NCBI GenBank assembly: GCA_020851885.1
Contig: JADZBW010000343.1
Span: 1-6,567, forward strand
Length of the DNA: 6,567 bases
From: Fimbriimonadaceae bacterium
GTDB taxonomy: Bacteria > Armatimonadota > Fimbriimonadia > Fimbriimonadales > Fimbriimonadaceae
Direction: 5' to 3'
The position numbers were made by a program, and so were the translations under genes. Shown here in pieces: positions 1 through 6,556 of this stretch. Position 1 is the first letter of the stretch. Each line of letters opens with the position of its first letter. The notes beneath the pieces were generated by a model. It worked only from the letters and a program-made list of their open reading frames with translations, had not been told where the DNA came from and did not search any database.

Positions 1-344
1 GACGCGGCCTGGAGGCGACCGATTCCCTGCGAAAGCTGGATGGCCATCGAGTTCGCCTCAAAGGGTTTATGGCTCAGATGGAAGAACCGCCCAAGGGTGG
101 ATTCTGGCTGGTGCCAAGGCCCGTCTTTCAAGATGAAAGCGGTGGCGGCGCCGGCGACCTCCCTCCCAACTCGGTGTTCGTCATCGTGCGCAGCTCGCCC
201 AACAAGTCGATCTCCTACCTGCCAGGCGGCATCGCGGTGACCGGCACCCTCAAGCTCTCGAACAAATCTCCCCGAATTTCACTCGTGCTGGACTCATCCA
301 AAGAGATCGGCGTCGCATCGAAGAAAGGACTAAAAAGACGATGA
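1..344 (+). CDS. C-terminal part of a DUF3299-like small protein (5' end outside window)
   Basis: The reading frame is open from the left edge (first full codon at position 3) to a TGA at 342-344, giving about 113 visible residues. The start lies outside the window; the internal Met codons near position 69 fall in the middle of a conserved-looking segment. The visible part reads LDGHRVRLKGFM, then GFWLVPRP, then PPNSVFVIV, and ends with a V-TGTLKL strand. This order resembles DUF3299-type proteins, which have a small beta-rich fold of uncertain function. The Cys/His-containing loop usually seen before the PP motif is absent here and is replaced by a Gly-rich stretch. The tail is basic (KKGLKRR). 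The stop overlaps the phosphatase start as ATGA, so the two are probably co-transcribed and translationally coupled. The coding status is well supported; the family assignment is tentative and function is unknown. Confidence 0.6.
   Translation, partial: RGLEATDSLRKLDGHRVRLKGFMAQMEEPPKGGFWLVPRPVFQDESGGGAGDLPPNSVFVIVRSSPNKSISYLPGGIAVTGTLKLSNKSPRISLVLDSSKEIGVASKKGLKRR
324..329 (+). promoter_or_regulatory. Ribosome binding site of the alkaline phosphatase
   Basis: AAAGGA lies 11 bases before the ATG at 341, inside the last codons of the upstream gene. It supports the ATG at 341 as the start, which also places a signal peptide at the exact N-terminus. Confidence 0.5.
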
Positions 345-2041
345 TCAAAACCTCGTTCGGAATTCTCGCCGTTGCGTTGACCGGGATGGCGGTCGCTGCC
401 CCGAAAATCCGGGTCATGCCATACGATGGCGCCCGCTTCTTGGCGGGGCAGATGTTCGACGTGCGCGTGGAATTCACGCCAAGCCAGCCCGGAAGGCAAA
501 TTGTGGAACCAATGCTCATGATTGCGGGAAAGAGCGTTCCCGTCGTTCTCGATGCGGCCAATGGATTCACCATTCGAGCCTACAGACTCAAGGACCCCAG
601 CCACTACACGATCGAAGCCACGGCGAAGGAGTCGGGAGACAACCAGACGACACGAACGTCGATCGGTTTCCGCATCGAACAGGCAGGTGGAAACAAGCGT
701 CGTATCAAAAACATCATCATCTGCCTGGGCGATGGGATGGGCATGGCTCATCGAACGGCGGCGCGAATCGTGCGGTATGGGGTCAAAAATGGAATTCCCC
801 AGGGATTCCTCAATATGGATCGGATGCCCGGCTATGGCGCCGTTTCCACGCATTCGCTGGACTCCTTTGTAACCGATTCCGCCCCTGGGATGACGGGCTA
901 TGTGAGCGGCAACCACAACGACAATGGCTCCGAAGGGGTCTACCCGGACAACACCAAGGACGCCTTCGACAATCCCAGAATCGAATATCTTTCCCAATTC
1001 CTGCATCGAACCTATGGAACGAGTCTGGGAATCGTAACCACCGCCGACATCGAAGATGCTACTCCCGCCTCGCAGATGGTCCACACCTATGATCGGGGCA
1101 AAGGAACCGGAATCTGCAACCAGTTCTTTGCCGAACGCAACCGATCCGGCTTGAAAGTGCTGATGGGTGGCGGTCGAAAGTGGTTCTTGCCCGAAGGTCA
1201 GTTCGGTTCGAGCCGGGCGGCAGCTACCAATTTCGCCTATGCCACCGATTTGCTGTCTAGCGGTTGGAATCCCGGCGGCAACACCATCGATACCTCCGCG
1301 ATGTCGACTTCGACCAGTTTGATCGATTCATTCAAGCGAGTGGGTTTTGGCTATGTGGACTCGGCTACGGCGTTGAAATCGGTGCCTGCCGATGCCACCA
1401 AATTGCTCGGCCTCTTCGCTTACGGGAACATGAACGTCTCCATGGAGAAGATCGCCAAGCGTCGCAATCCAACGAAACCCGGCGCGGTGGACGACTACTT
1501 CGCACCCGATCAACCCATGCTCGACGAAATGGCGGAAGCGGCGCTCAAAGTACTGGACAACAACAATAGAACAAACGGCAACCGGGGATTCAACCTTCTG
1601 ATCGAGGGTGCCCATATCGACAAGCAGTCGCACGCGATGGATGCAGATCGCGCCATCTGGGAGGTTCTGGAGTTTGACCGAGCCGTCGGCAAGGCGATCG
1701 AATATGCCAAGACGCACGACGACACGATCGTGCTCGTTCTCGCCGATCATGAGTGCTCAGGCTTCAGCCTGGTTGGCGCCCTGAAGAAATCGATGTCGGA
1801 GATGCAGGCACTGCCAAGCGATCGGGACAAACTCGGCCCGGATACCCATCCCGCTCGACAGGCGGCGGTTGGCACCTATGAGGGTGCCGGTTTCCCTCAC
1901 TACCCAATCTTGGCCGATGGTTTCCCGTTGACGGCAAATATCGATCGAAAGCTCGTGGTGGGCTTTGGTGCCGGGGCGGATCGATACGAGGACTGGCTGT
2001 CCAACGCCATTCAAGTCTATGACGGATCGGCTCCAAAGTAG
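341..2041 (+). CDS. Alkaline phosphatase, PhoA family, exported; cut short by an in-frame TAG
   Basis: Phosphate monoester hydrolase of the PhoA superfamily, probably acting outside the cytoplasm to release phosphate. Residues 1-20 look like a signal peptide (Lys3, hydrophobic core, AVAA). Residues 22-112 look like a beta-sandwich domain ahead of the catalytic domain. The catalytic domain begins at IIICLGDGMG (metal ligand Asp131). It continues with VTDSAPGMTG (nucleophile Ser180), ADIEDATPAS (Asp239, Thr241), GGGRKWF, IEGAHIDKQSHA (Glu422, Asp427, His431) and LADHECSG (Asp469, His470). The 566-residue product lacks the C-terminal His that normally completes a zinc site. That His is found in the same frame just after the stop (2042-2299), so the protein as written is truncated and probably weakly active or inactive unless the TAG is read through. 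The start overlaps the upstream gene by ATGA. Family assignment is very secure. Confidence 0.93.
   Translation: MIKTSFGILAVALTGMAVAAPKIRVMPYDGARFLAGQMFDVRVEFTPSQPGRQIVEPMLMIAGKSVPVVLDAANGFTIRAYRLKDPSHYTIEATAKESGDNQTTRTSIGFRIEQAGGNKRRIKNIIICLGDGMGMAHRTAARIVRYGVKNGIPQGFLNMDRMPGYGAVSTHSLDSFVTDSAPGMTGYVSGNHNDNGSEGVYPDNTKDAFDNPRIEYLSQFLHRTYGTSLGIVTTADIEDATPASQMVHTYDRGKGTGICNQFFAERNRSGLKVLMGGGRKWFLPEGQFGSSRAAATNFAYATDLLSSGWNPGGNTIDTSAMSTSTSLIDSFKRVGFGYVDSATALKSVPADATKLLGLFAYGNMNVSMEKIAKRRNPTKPGAVDDYFAPDQPMLDEMAEAALKVLDNNNRTNGNRGFNLLIEGAHIDKQSHAMDADRAIWEVLEFDRAVGKAIEYAKTHDDTIVLVLADHECSGFSLVGALKKSMSEMQALPSDRDKLGPDTHPARQAAVGTYEGAGFPHYPILADGFPLTANIDRKLVVGFGAGADRYEDWLSNAIQVYDGSAPK
2039..2041 (+). other. 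In-frame TAG interrupting the phosphatase gene
   Basis: This TAG sits between an AAG codon and an AAC codon, in a Lys-rich linker (SAPK before, NKDKMGKGKG after). The frame stays open on the far side for 85 codons and continues family-conserved sequence. A single base change from CAG, AAG or GAG would create it. TAG also ends three other frames here (2297-2299, and on the minus strand 4022-4024 and 5231-5233), which argues against general reassignment of the codon. Confidence 0.85.
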
Positions 2042-2053
2042 AACAAAGACAAG

Positions 2054-2299
2054 ATGGGCAAGGGTAAGGGACCGAGTGGCTTGACCCATGACCTATCGAT
2101 TATCGGTAGATCCCCCAAGAAGGATTCCGGGTTCTTTATCCGTGGGACCGTCGCTGGAGGCTCCGCGGTGCACACCGCCGTCGATATCCCGGTCACGGTC
2201 TATGCAAAGGACCGCGATGTCTGGTTGCAATTTGTTGGACAGCAACAAAACGTGGATATCTTCTTCAAGCACATGCGAGCTGCCATGGGCGGTTACTAG
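2054..2299 (+). pseudogene. C-terminal fragment of the alkaline phosphatase, separated by the TAG
   Basis: This is the same frame as the gene ending at 2041. From the first Met after the stop it encodes 81 residues; the continuous open stretch starts at 2042. It carries FFIRGTVAGGSAVHTAVDIPV, in which the His of HTAVD (codon 2171-2173) matches the zinc-ligand His of the PhoA C-terminal segment (His412 in the E. coli enzyme). It then reads VTVYAKDRDVWLQFVG and ends in a short helix. Those are the terminal strands and helix of the family and could not fold or act alone. No Shine-Dalgarno sequence precedes the ATG at 2054, so independent translation is unlikely. It is best read as the displaced end of one phosphatase gene, produced only if the TAG is a sequence error or is read through. 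Confidence 0.8.
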
Positions 2300-2306
2300 A
2301 ATGCTT

Positions 2307-2333
2307 GGGGTGGATTCGGTTCGAATCCGCCCC
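2307..2333. terminator. Hairpin between convergent genes, possible bidirectional terminator
   Basis: The left arm GGGGTGGATTCG (2307-2318) and right arm CGAATCCGCCCC (2322-2333) pair over 12 base pairs with one G-T wobble and a 3-base loop (GTT). It lies exactly in the 39-base gap between the phosphatase end and the convergent hydrolase end. There is no T-tract on either side, so it is not a textbook intrinsic terminator. It may still stop or stabilise both transcripts. Confidence 0.55.
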
Positions 2334-2338
2334 ATCAC

Positions 2339-2956
2339 TCATTCCGCCAGCCAGACTCTGATCGCGTCGATTTCGTTGCGCGTCAGGTTGTGTCCGGCAT
2401 CGACCCAGTGATGGGTGACTTCCGCCCCGCCCGACGTCAACTGCGCCTCGAGTTGGAGCGCATTCTCGTTGGGAACGATCGGGTCCAGCTTGCCCGTCGA
2501 AAGGAACGCCCGTTTCCCCGCCAGCCCACTTGCTTGCAGATCCGGCAGGGTCACCATGGCTCGAATGAACACCCCGTCGTGCACTGCATCAGGATGGAGG
2601 CACATCAAGGAGTGTCCGATGTTTGCGCCGTTGCTGAACCCAATCGTCACGACGCGGGATGGATCGAAGCCGTACTTTCGCGCGGACGCCGCGATGAACC
2701 CAGCCAATCCCGCCGCCTCCTCTCGAATGCTCTGGATATCGAAGACCCCTTCGGCAAACCGACGGAAGAACCGGAACGCTCCATGCTCGTCGATGTGTCC
2801 ACGAGGACTGAGAATGGCGGCTCCGGGAAGCACGGTCTCGCCCAGGGGGATGAGGTCGTTTTCGTTTCCGCCCGTTCCGTGGAGAAGCAGAAGCGTCCGC
2901 TTCTCCTCCGGATTCGTTGCCGGTACAAACCGATGAACAAAGGTCTCTGACGACAT
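2339..2956 (-). CDS. Phospholipase/carboxylesterase family alpha/beta-hydrolase (MhqD-like)
   Basis: Soluble serine hydrolase of 205 residues, the usual size for the phospholipase/carboxylesterase family. The oxyanion-hole loop LLLLHGTGGNEND is at residues 22-34. The nucleophile elbow GFSNGAN puts Ser at 108, the acid is Asp158 in GKLDPIVP, and the catalytic His is His189 in DAGHNLT. The segment FRFFRRFAEGVFD (61-73) resembles MhqD-type hydrolases encoded beside ring-cleaving dioxygenases. The ATG at 2956 overlaps the upstream dioxygenase stop as TGATG, and GAGGT lies 9 bases before it. A TTG at 2959 is a possible alternative start adding one residue. Coupling to the dioxygenase suggests it hydrolyses an ester or product linked to aromatic or quinone breakdown. 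The substrate cannot be read from sequence. There is no signal peptide, so it is cytoplasmic. Confidence 0.88.
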   Translation of the reverse strand: MSSETFVHRFVPATNPEEKRTLLLLHGTGGNENDLIPLGETVLPGAAILSPRGHIDEHGAFRFFRRFAEGVFDIQSIREEAAGLAGFIAASARKYGFDPSRVVTIGFSNGANIGHSLMCLHPDAVHDGVFIRAMVTLPDLQASGLAGKRAFLSTGKLDPIVPNENALQLEAQLTSGGAEVTHHWVDAGHNLTRNEIDAIRVWLAE

Positions 2957-3927
2957 CAAGGCGCGACCTCGATTTGCACCTTTTGGTGCGGCAGTTTCAG
3001 CTTGGGCAGGGCCTTCTCAATCCTTTCGCGCATCGGCTCGTACATCGCGGGCAGGCGCAAAGTGGTCCCCAGCATTTCCGGCGATTCGTCGACCGTCATG
3101 CCGGGAGTAAGGGTGGCAATTTCGAACAATACTCCCCCGGGCTCTCGGAAGTAGATGGACTTGAAGTAGTCGCGGTTCATGACGGGACTGACGTGATAAC
3201 CCTCTTTGGCGATCGACTGGTGGTATTCCAATTGAGTCCCTTCGGTCGAAGTCGCCCAGGCGATGTGGTGGACGCCTCCGTGGCCGCCATGCCCATAGGG
3301 AAGCGCGGGATCGAGGACCAGGTCCAGGAAGCTCCCAGGGCCTTTTCGGGATGCCTGGAGGCGAATGCGAGAGCCCTCATCGCGCAGCAGTTCAAAACCC
3401 ATCGTCCCGGTCAGGAGTTTGAGGGTCGCTTCGCCGTAGTTCTCGGTGATGGTGACGGAGTGCATTCTACTGATTGCTCGCTCATGCGGAACTGGACCGG
3501 ATTCGTAAGGCGCTCCTGGCGTGTACTCCGGTGAAGCGACCAATTCAAGCGGCAGGCCGTCATGAGCCCGGAACGCCACGATTTCCTCGCCGTTGCGGGT
3601 GATCGCTTGGTCGAAATCGACGCCTTCCATTTTGAATCGCTCCATCCACCAGCCAATGGAATCGCCAGGGATCGCCAGTCCAGTGGCGGTCACCTGACCC
3701 GCACCAATCTTGGCCTTGCGTCCCTCGTAGGGGAAAAAGGTCAATCCGGAGCCTGGAGTGCCCAACCCATCGCCGAAGTAGAAATGGTAAGCCGTGGGGT
3801 CGTCGAAGTTGACGGTCAGCTTCACCAGCCGGAGTCCAAGCACGCCTGTATAGAAGTCGACGTTTGCTTGGGCATCGTCGGTGATCGCGGTCATGTGATG
3901 GATGCCTGGAATTCGTTCAGATGTCAT
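2956..3927 (-). CDS. Ring-cleaving dioxygenase, VOC superfamily (MhqO/MhqE-like)
   Basis: Predicted extradiol-type, metal-dependent dioxygenase of 323 residues made of two glyoxalase/VOC modules. Module one starts with PGIHHMTAITDD (residues 7-18) and covers roughly 7-133. Module two starts at SRMHSVTI (153-160) and includes GVHHIAW (218-224), YFREPGGVLFEIAT (259-272) and the family-typical tail TPGMTVDE. Likely metal ligands are His10 or His11, His220 or His221, and Glu269, the two-His one-carboxylate set of the superfamily. Related MhqO/MhqE proteins in Bacillus act in resistance to quinones and hydroquinones. The start is the ATG at 3927, with TGAGG 7 bases upstream. The gene is first of a two-gene unit with the hydrolase, after a 94-base gap from rnhB that could hold its own promoter, although no convincing one is visible. 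The exact substrate is unknown. Confidence 0.9.
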   Translation of the reverse strand: MTSERIPGIHHMTAITDDAQANVDFYTGVLGLRLVKLTVNFDDPTAYHFYFGDGLGTPGSGLTFFPYEGRKAKIGAGQVTATGLAIPGDSIGWWMERFKMEGVDFDQAITRNGEEIVAFRAHDGLPLELVASPEYTPGAPYESGPVPHERAISRMHSVTITENYGEATLKLLTGTMGFELLRDEGSRIRLQASRKGPGSFLDLVLDPALPYGHGGHGGVHHIAWATSTEGTQLEYHQSIAKEGYHVSPVMNRDYFKSIYFREPGGVLFEIATLTPGMTVDESPEMLGTTLRLPAMYEPMRERIEKALPKLKLPHQKVQIEVAP

Positions 3928-3934
3928 TTCGTTG

Positions 3935-3939
3935 CCTCA
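3935..3939 (-). promoter_or_regulatory. Ribosome binding site of the ring-cleaving dioxygenase
   Basis: On the minus strand TGAGG is followed by a 7-base spacer and the ATG at 3927. The position is typical and fixes the start. Confidence 0.6.
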
Positions 3940-4021
3940 CGCAGAGAATAACGTCATCAAGTGCCTGATCCTGGCGGGAGGATTCTCAGTCCTGTATTCC
4001 AGCGCACACTTTGGAGCAGGG

Positions 4022-4618
4022 CTAGATCGCGAGAACGCCTTGCGAGCAATCGGCGACCGGGCCAAAAGACCTTCGATGAATGAGGCAAGGTCCGAGCTCT
4101 CGAAGAGTCGCTAAATGGTCGGGGGTCGGGTAGCCGAAGTGTCGTTCAAAGCCATAGCCAGGGAACCTATCCGCAATGTCGACCATATAGCGATCTCGCG
4201 CGGTCTTGGCCAGGATAGACGCTGCCGCGACGGAGGCAAGTTTCCCGTCGCCTTTGATCACCGCCTCGGCTCGGCCCAGTAGTTCTCGAGGAACCTTGTT
4301 TCCATCGACATGAATGGCGCCCCAATGCTCGCCAAGGTCGCCGTAGGCTCGATTCATCGCGGCCATGCTTGCCCAAAGGATGTTCAGACGGTCGATTTCG
4401 TCTGGCTCGACAAAGCAAATCGCCCATCGCGCCTGTTCCTTGATTCGGCGTTCCAGCTTTTCTCGCTGAGCGCCGTCCAGTTGCTTGGAATCATTCAGGC
4501 CCCGGCAGTCGAAGTCTGGTGGGAGAATGACCGCCGCTCCGACGACCGGGCCGGCGAGGGGACCTCGCCCCGCCTCATCGAGCCCGGCGGAATCAGGAAT
4601 GTGTTCGAGCAGCTTCAT
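4022..4618 (-). CDS. rnhB: Ribonuclease HII
   Basis: Endonuclease that cuts RNA in RNA-DNA hybrids and at ribonucleotides embedded in DNA, in the cytoplasm. At 198 residues it is the normal length for a bacterial RNase HII. The signature AGLDEAGRGPLAGPVV (residues 11-26) gives catalytic Asp14 and Glu15 and the GRG substrate-recognition motif. IHVDGNK supplies Asp105, and KGDGKLASVAAASILAK supplies Asp124 and its helix. The C-terminal block FGYPTPDH through HRRSFGPV is also typical. The start is the ATG at 4618 (MKLLEH), only a few residues before the first strand. A TTG at 4633 would add five residues. The gene overlaps lipB by 26 bases, so it is probably translated from the same message. All four catalytic acids are present, so it should be active. 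It ends in TAG. Confidence 0.95.
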   Translation of the reverse strand: MKLLEHIPDSAGLDEAGRGPLAGPVVGAAVILPPDFDCRGLNDSKQLDGAQREKLERRIKEQARWAICFVEPDEIDRLNILWASMAAMNRAYGDLGEHWGAIHVDGNKVPRELLGRAEAVIKGDGKLASVAAASILAKTARDRYMVDIADRFPGYGFERHFGYPTPDHLATLRELGPCLIHRRSFGPVADCSQGVLAI

Positions 4619-5252
4619 GGAACGACATCCCAAAGACGTGCGAAAACGCCGCCAAGACCCGGGGTTTTGCCATTTCGGTGGTCACGGGCTTCCCAACCTC
4701 CTGACTCAGAGAAGTGACTCCATATCCCGTGATCCCACACGGCACAATCCAATCAAACGGTCCGAGATCGTTGTCGCAGTTCAGCGCGATTCCGTGGAGG
4801 GAAATCCATTTCGAGACCTTGATTCCGATGGCCGCGATCTTCTTCTCGCCCACCCAGACTCCGGTATTGACGCTGGAACGGACTCCCGTCAGGCCAAAGG
4901 AACCGCAGACGTCGATCATCGCTTCCTCCAGATCACGAAGCCACTTGTGAAGGTCCTGGCCATGCCGGCGAAGGTCGAATATCGGGTAGATCACCAATTG
5001 GCGCGGACCATGATAGGTCACGTCGCCCCCGCGGTCCGTCTTGACGATTTCGATGCCACGACGCTCATATTCTTCGACGGAAAAGAGTAAGTTTTCCTCA
5101 TGAAAACTGGCGCCAAGCGTGTAAACCGGTGGATGCTCGACGAAGATGACGGTGTCCTCCCGAACCCCGGCTTTCAAATCGTCGGCGATTTGCTTTTGGA
5201 CTTCCCAAGCTGCCAGGTAACCCAGCGAGCCTAGGTCGAGCGTGTCTGCCAA
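4593..5252 (-). CDS. lipB: Octanoyl-[acyl carrier protein]:protein N-octanoyltransferase
   Basis: Transfers octanoate from acyl carrier protein to lipoyl domains of 2-oxoacid dehydrogenases and GcvH, the first step of de novo protein lipoylation. The 219 residues match the family length. Visible motifs are LDLGSLGYLAAWEVQ (5-19), EHPPVYTLG (39-47), RGGDVTYHGP (74-83), Lys138 in GEKKIAAIGIKVS, HGIALN (153-158) and PCGITGYGVTSL (171-182) with the acyl-accepting Cys172. Lys138 and Cys172 form the expected catalytic pair. Residue 84 is Arg (CGC) where the family normally has Gly in HGPGQ. The start is taken as the TTG at 5252, because the family N-terminus begins right there and GGTGGA lies 6 bases upstream. 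It overlaps the cyclase gene by 22 bases and rnhB by 26. lipA is not in the window. Confidence 0.94.
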   Translation of the reverse strand: MADTLDLGSLGYLAAWEVQKQIADDLKAGVREDTVIFVEHPPVYTLGASFHEENLLFSVEEYERRGIEIVKTDRGGDVTYHGPRQLVIYPIFDLRRHGQDLHKWLRDLEEAMIDVCGSFGLTGVRSSVNTGVWVGEKKIAAIGIKVSKWISLHGIALNCDNDLGPFDWIVPCGITGYGVTSLSQEVGKPVTTEMAKPRVLAAFSHVFGMSFHEAARTHS

Positions 5253-6556
5253 GGTTCGTCCACCATCGGGTTGAGGGCAAGCAAAACGTTCTGGCCGTCG
5301 ATCTGCTTAGCCAAAGGGATGAACTCCTCGACCGGGAGGTGTTCGGAGACGGACTCGGTCACCGCGATTCCACCAACCGGGGCCGCCGCTTGAACATGAG
5401 CTGCGATGTCGATAACCTCCGTAAACTCGACTTCGTCCAAATCCCCGACGATCTCTCCCATGTGGAGGCCGATTCGGAGCCGGAACGGGAGTTGGAGGCG
5501 GTTGTCTTCCCGGTTGAATCGCTCGATGTCGGTTTGAATACGCTTGGCCGCTGAAAACGCCTCGACCGCGCTTCCAAAGGCGATCACCGCACCGTCTCCC
5601 GCAGTTGAATGGACGCGCCCGTTCAGATTTCGGGAGAGCATTTCCAAGAGATTCTGGTACTCACGGAAAGAGTATTCGACCGCCAGCGGATCGGCATAGG
5701 ACTTCATCTCCGAGCTCTTTGCCGCATCTACGACCATCACGCAGATGCAGGATCGGCGATCGCTTAGCTTCCACTGGATTCGGACCATCTCGGCAAGGAT
5801 CGATGCGGGGTCGTTTTGGGCCAAGTTGAGTTCCTTGGCCGCACGTCGCTGAACCACCCCGCCGAGCGCTCCGAAGAAGGAGACCACGGCATAGCCAATT
5901 GCGGAAAACAGCAAAGCGAGGGGCGATTCATTATTTGCCAATGCAGGCAAGTTCAGAAGCTTGGTGCCGATCAGGATTGGGGGCAGCCCACCGATAGAGA
6001 CCGCCAACGACTGGAGAAAACCCATCCAGAAGTTCTTTGCAAAAAAGCCGGCGAGGATGTAGACGATCAACACGACCACGGCCAAAATCAGTTGCCCAAA
6101 AATTGCCCAATTCAGATTGATTGCCCCGGGCATCGCGACCCCCGAGGCGACGGTCAGCAGCACCTTGAGCGTGCCCAAGAGAAGACCGGTCAGAAGGGCC
6201 CAAAGCGGTCCGGTATTGATCAGCGCTTTGACGAAATCCGTATCGAAAATGCCTTCCTGGGGGGTGAGACCCTGACTGGCATCGAGCCTCTCCTGCAGTT
6301 GGAAGTAGTGCTCCAACAACTCCTGGCGGGACATCCGATCTTCGCGCAGGTTGTGGCGAAGCATGTCGATATAGGCTCCGAGAACGGCAGCGCCACCACC
6401 GATCGCCGCATAGGTCGAGCAGAGCACGAACATGCCGAAGGAAGCCAGCAACAGGAGCCCGGCCAGAACCCCTTGCTCTTGGTCCTTCATTTCGAGCCAC
6501 ATGGAGATCATGACCAGGAACGAAAGGCCGATCCAAAGGGCCAGTCCGCTCAGCAT
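5231..6556 (-). CDS. Multi-pass membrane protein with C-terminal class III adenylate/guanylate cyclase domain
   Basis: At least 441 residues. The N-terminal half is hydrophobic, with helices near residues 3-20, 28-60, 111-139, 146-172 and 210-234 and a polar loop at about 62-108. The C-terminal domain (about 268-430) is a class III cyclase fold. CICVMVVDAAKSS holds metal-binding Asp277, STAGDGAVIAFG holds Asp321, and RIGLHMGEIVGD is the usual core strand. The FTEVIDIAAHV segment (378-388) aligns with the canonical V-N-x-AAR motif but has Asp383 for Asn and His387 for Arg. The Lys position before GDG is Ser317. It may make cAMP or cGMP with altered chemistry, or act as a regulatory pseudo-cyclase. 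The ATG at 6556 is the first visible start, but it lacks a Shine-Dalgarno sequence, falls at the edge of a membrane helix, and the frame is open to the window edge. The true start may therefore lie outside. The gene overlaps lipB downstream. Confidence 0.85.
   Translation of the reverse strand: MLSGLALWIGLSFLVMISMWLEMKDQEQGVLAGLLLLASFGMFVLCSTYAAIGGGAAVLGAYIDMLRHNLREDRMSRQELLEHYFQLQERLDASQGLTPQEGIFDTDFVKALINTGPLWALLTGLLLGTLKVLLTVASGVAMPGAINLNWAIFGQLILAVVVLIVYILAGFFAKNFWMGFLQSLAVSIGGLPPILIGTKLLNLPALANNESPLALLFSAIGYAVVSFFGALGGVVQRRAAKELNLAQNDPASILAEMVRIQWKLSDRRSCICVMVVDAAKSSEMKSYADPLAVEYSFREYQNLLEMLSRNLNGRVHSTAGDGAVIAFGSAVEAFSAAKRIQTDIERFNREDNRLQLPFRLRIGLHMGEIVGDLDEVEFTEVIDIAAHVQAAAPVGGIAVTESVSEHLPVEEFIPLAKQIDGQNVLLALNPMVDEPWQTRST

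Noticed and set aside
215..1084. Long open frame on the minus strand opposite the phosphatase.
   Set aside because: It lies fully antisense to a gene with unmistakable family motifs, and its translation shows no recognisable domain. It is a by-product of codon bias.
2039..2299. TAG read as pyrrolysine or as a reassigned sense codon.
   Set aside because: TAG terminates intact rnhB and the cyclase gene in this window, and no pyrrolysine genes or suppressor tRNA are visible. A point mutation or sequence error is simpler.
2311..2333. GGTTCGAATCC looks like the T-arm of a tRNA.
   Set aside because: Only three base pairs would form the T-stem around this loop, there is no CCA or acceptor partner, and the upstream sequence is phosphatase coding sequence. 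The 12-bp hairpin explains the symmetry.
2390..2950. Open plus-strand frames opposite the hydrolase gene.
   Set aside because: The minus strand encodes a complete alpha/beta-hydrolase with its catalytic triad; the plus-strand translations are low-complexity and unrecognisable.
3945..3973. Possible promoter for the dioxygenase, with a -10-like TATTCT on the minus strand at 3950-3945.
   Set aside because: No acceptable -35 hexamer occurs at 16 to 18 bases' spacing, and the -10 match is weak. The gap may contain a promoter, but it cannot be defined by eye.
3968..3983. Small inverted repeat ATCCT/AGGAT in the rnhB-dioxygenase gap.
   Set aside because: A five-base-pair stem with a six-base loop and no T-tract is within chance expectation for GC-rich DNA.
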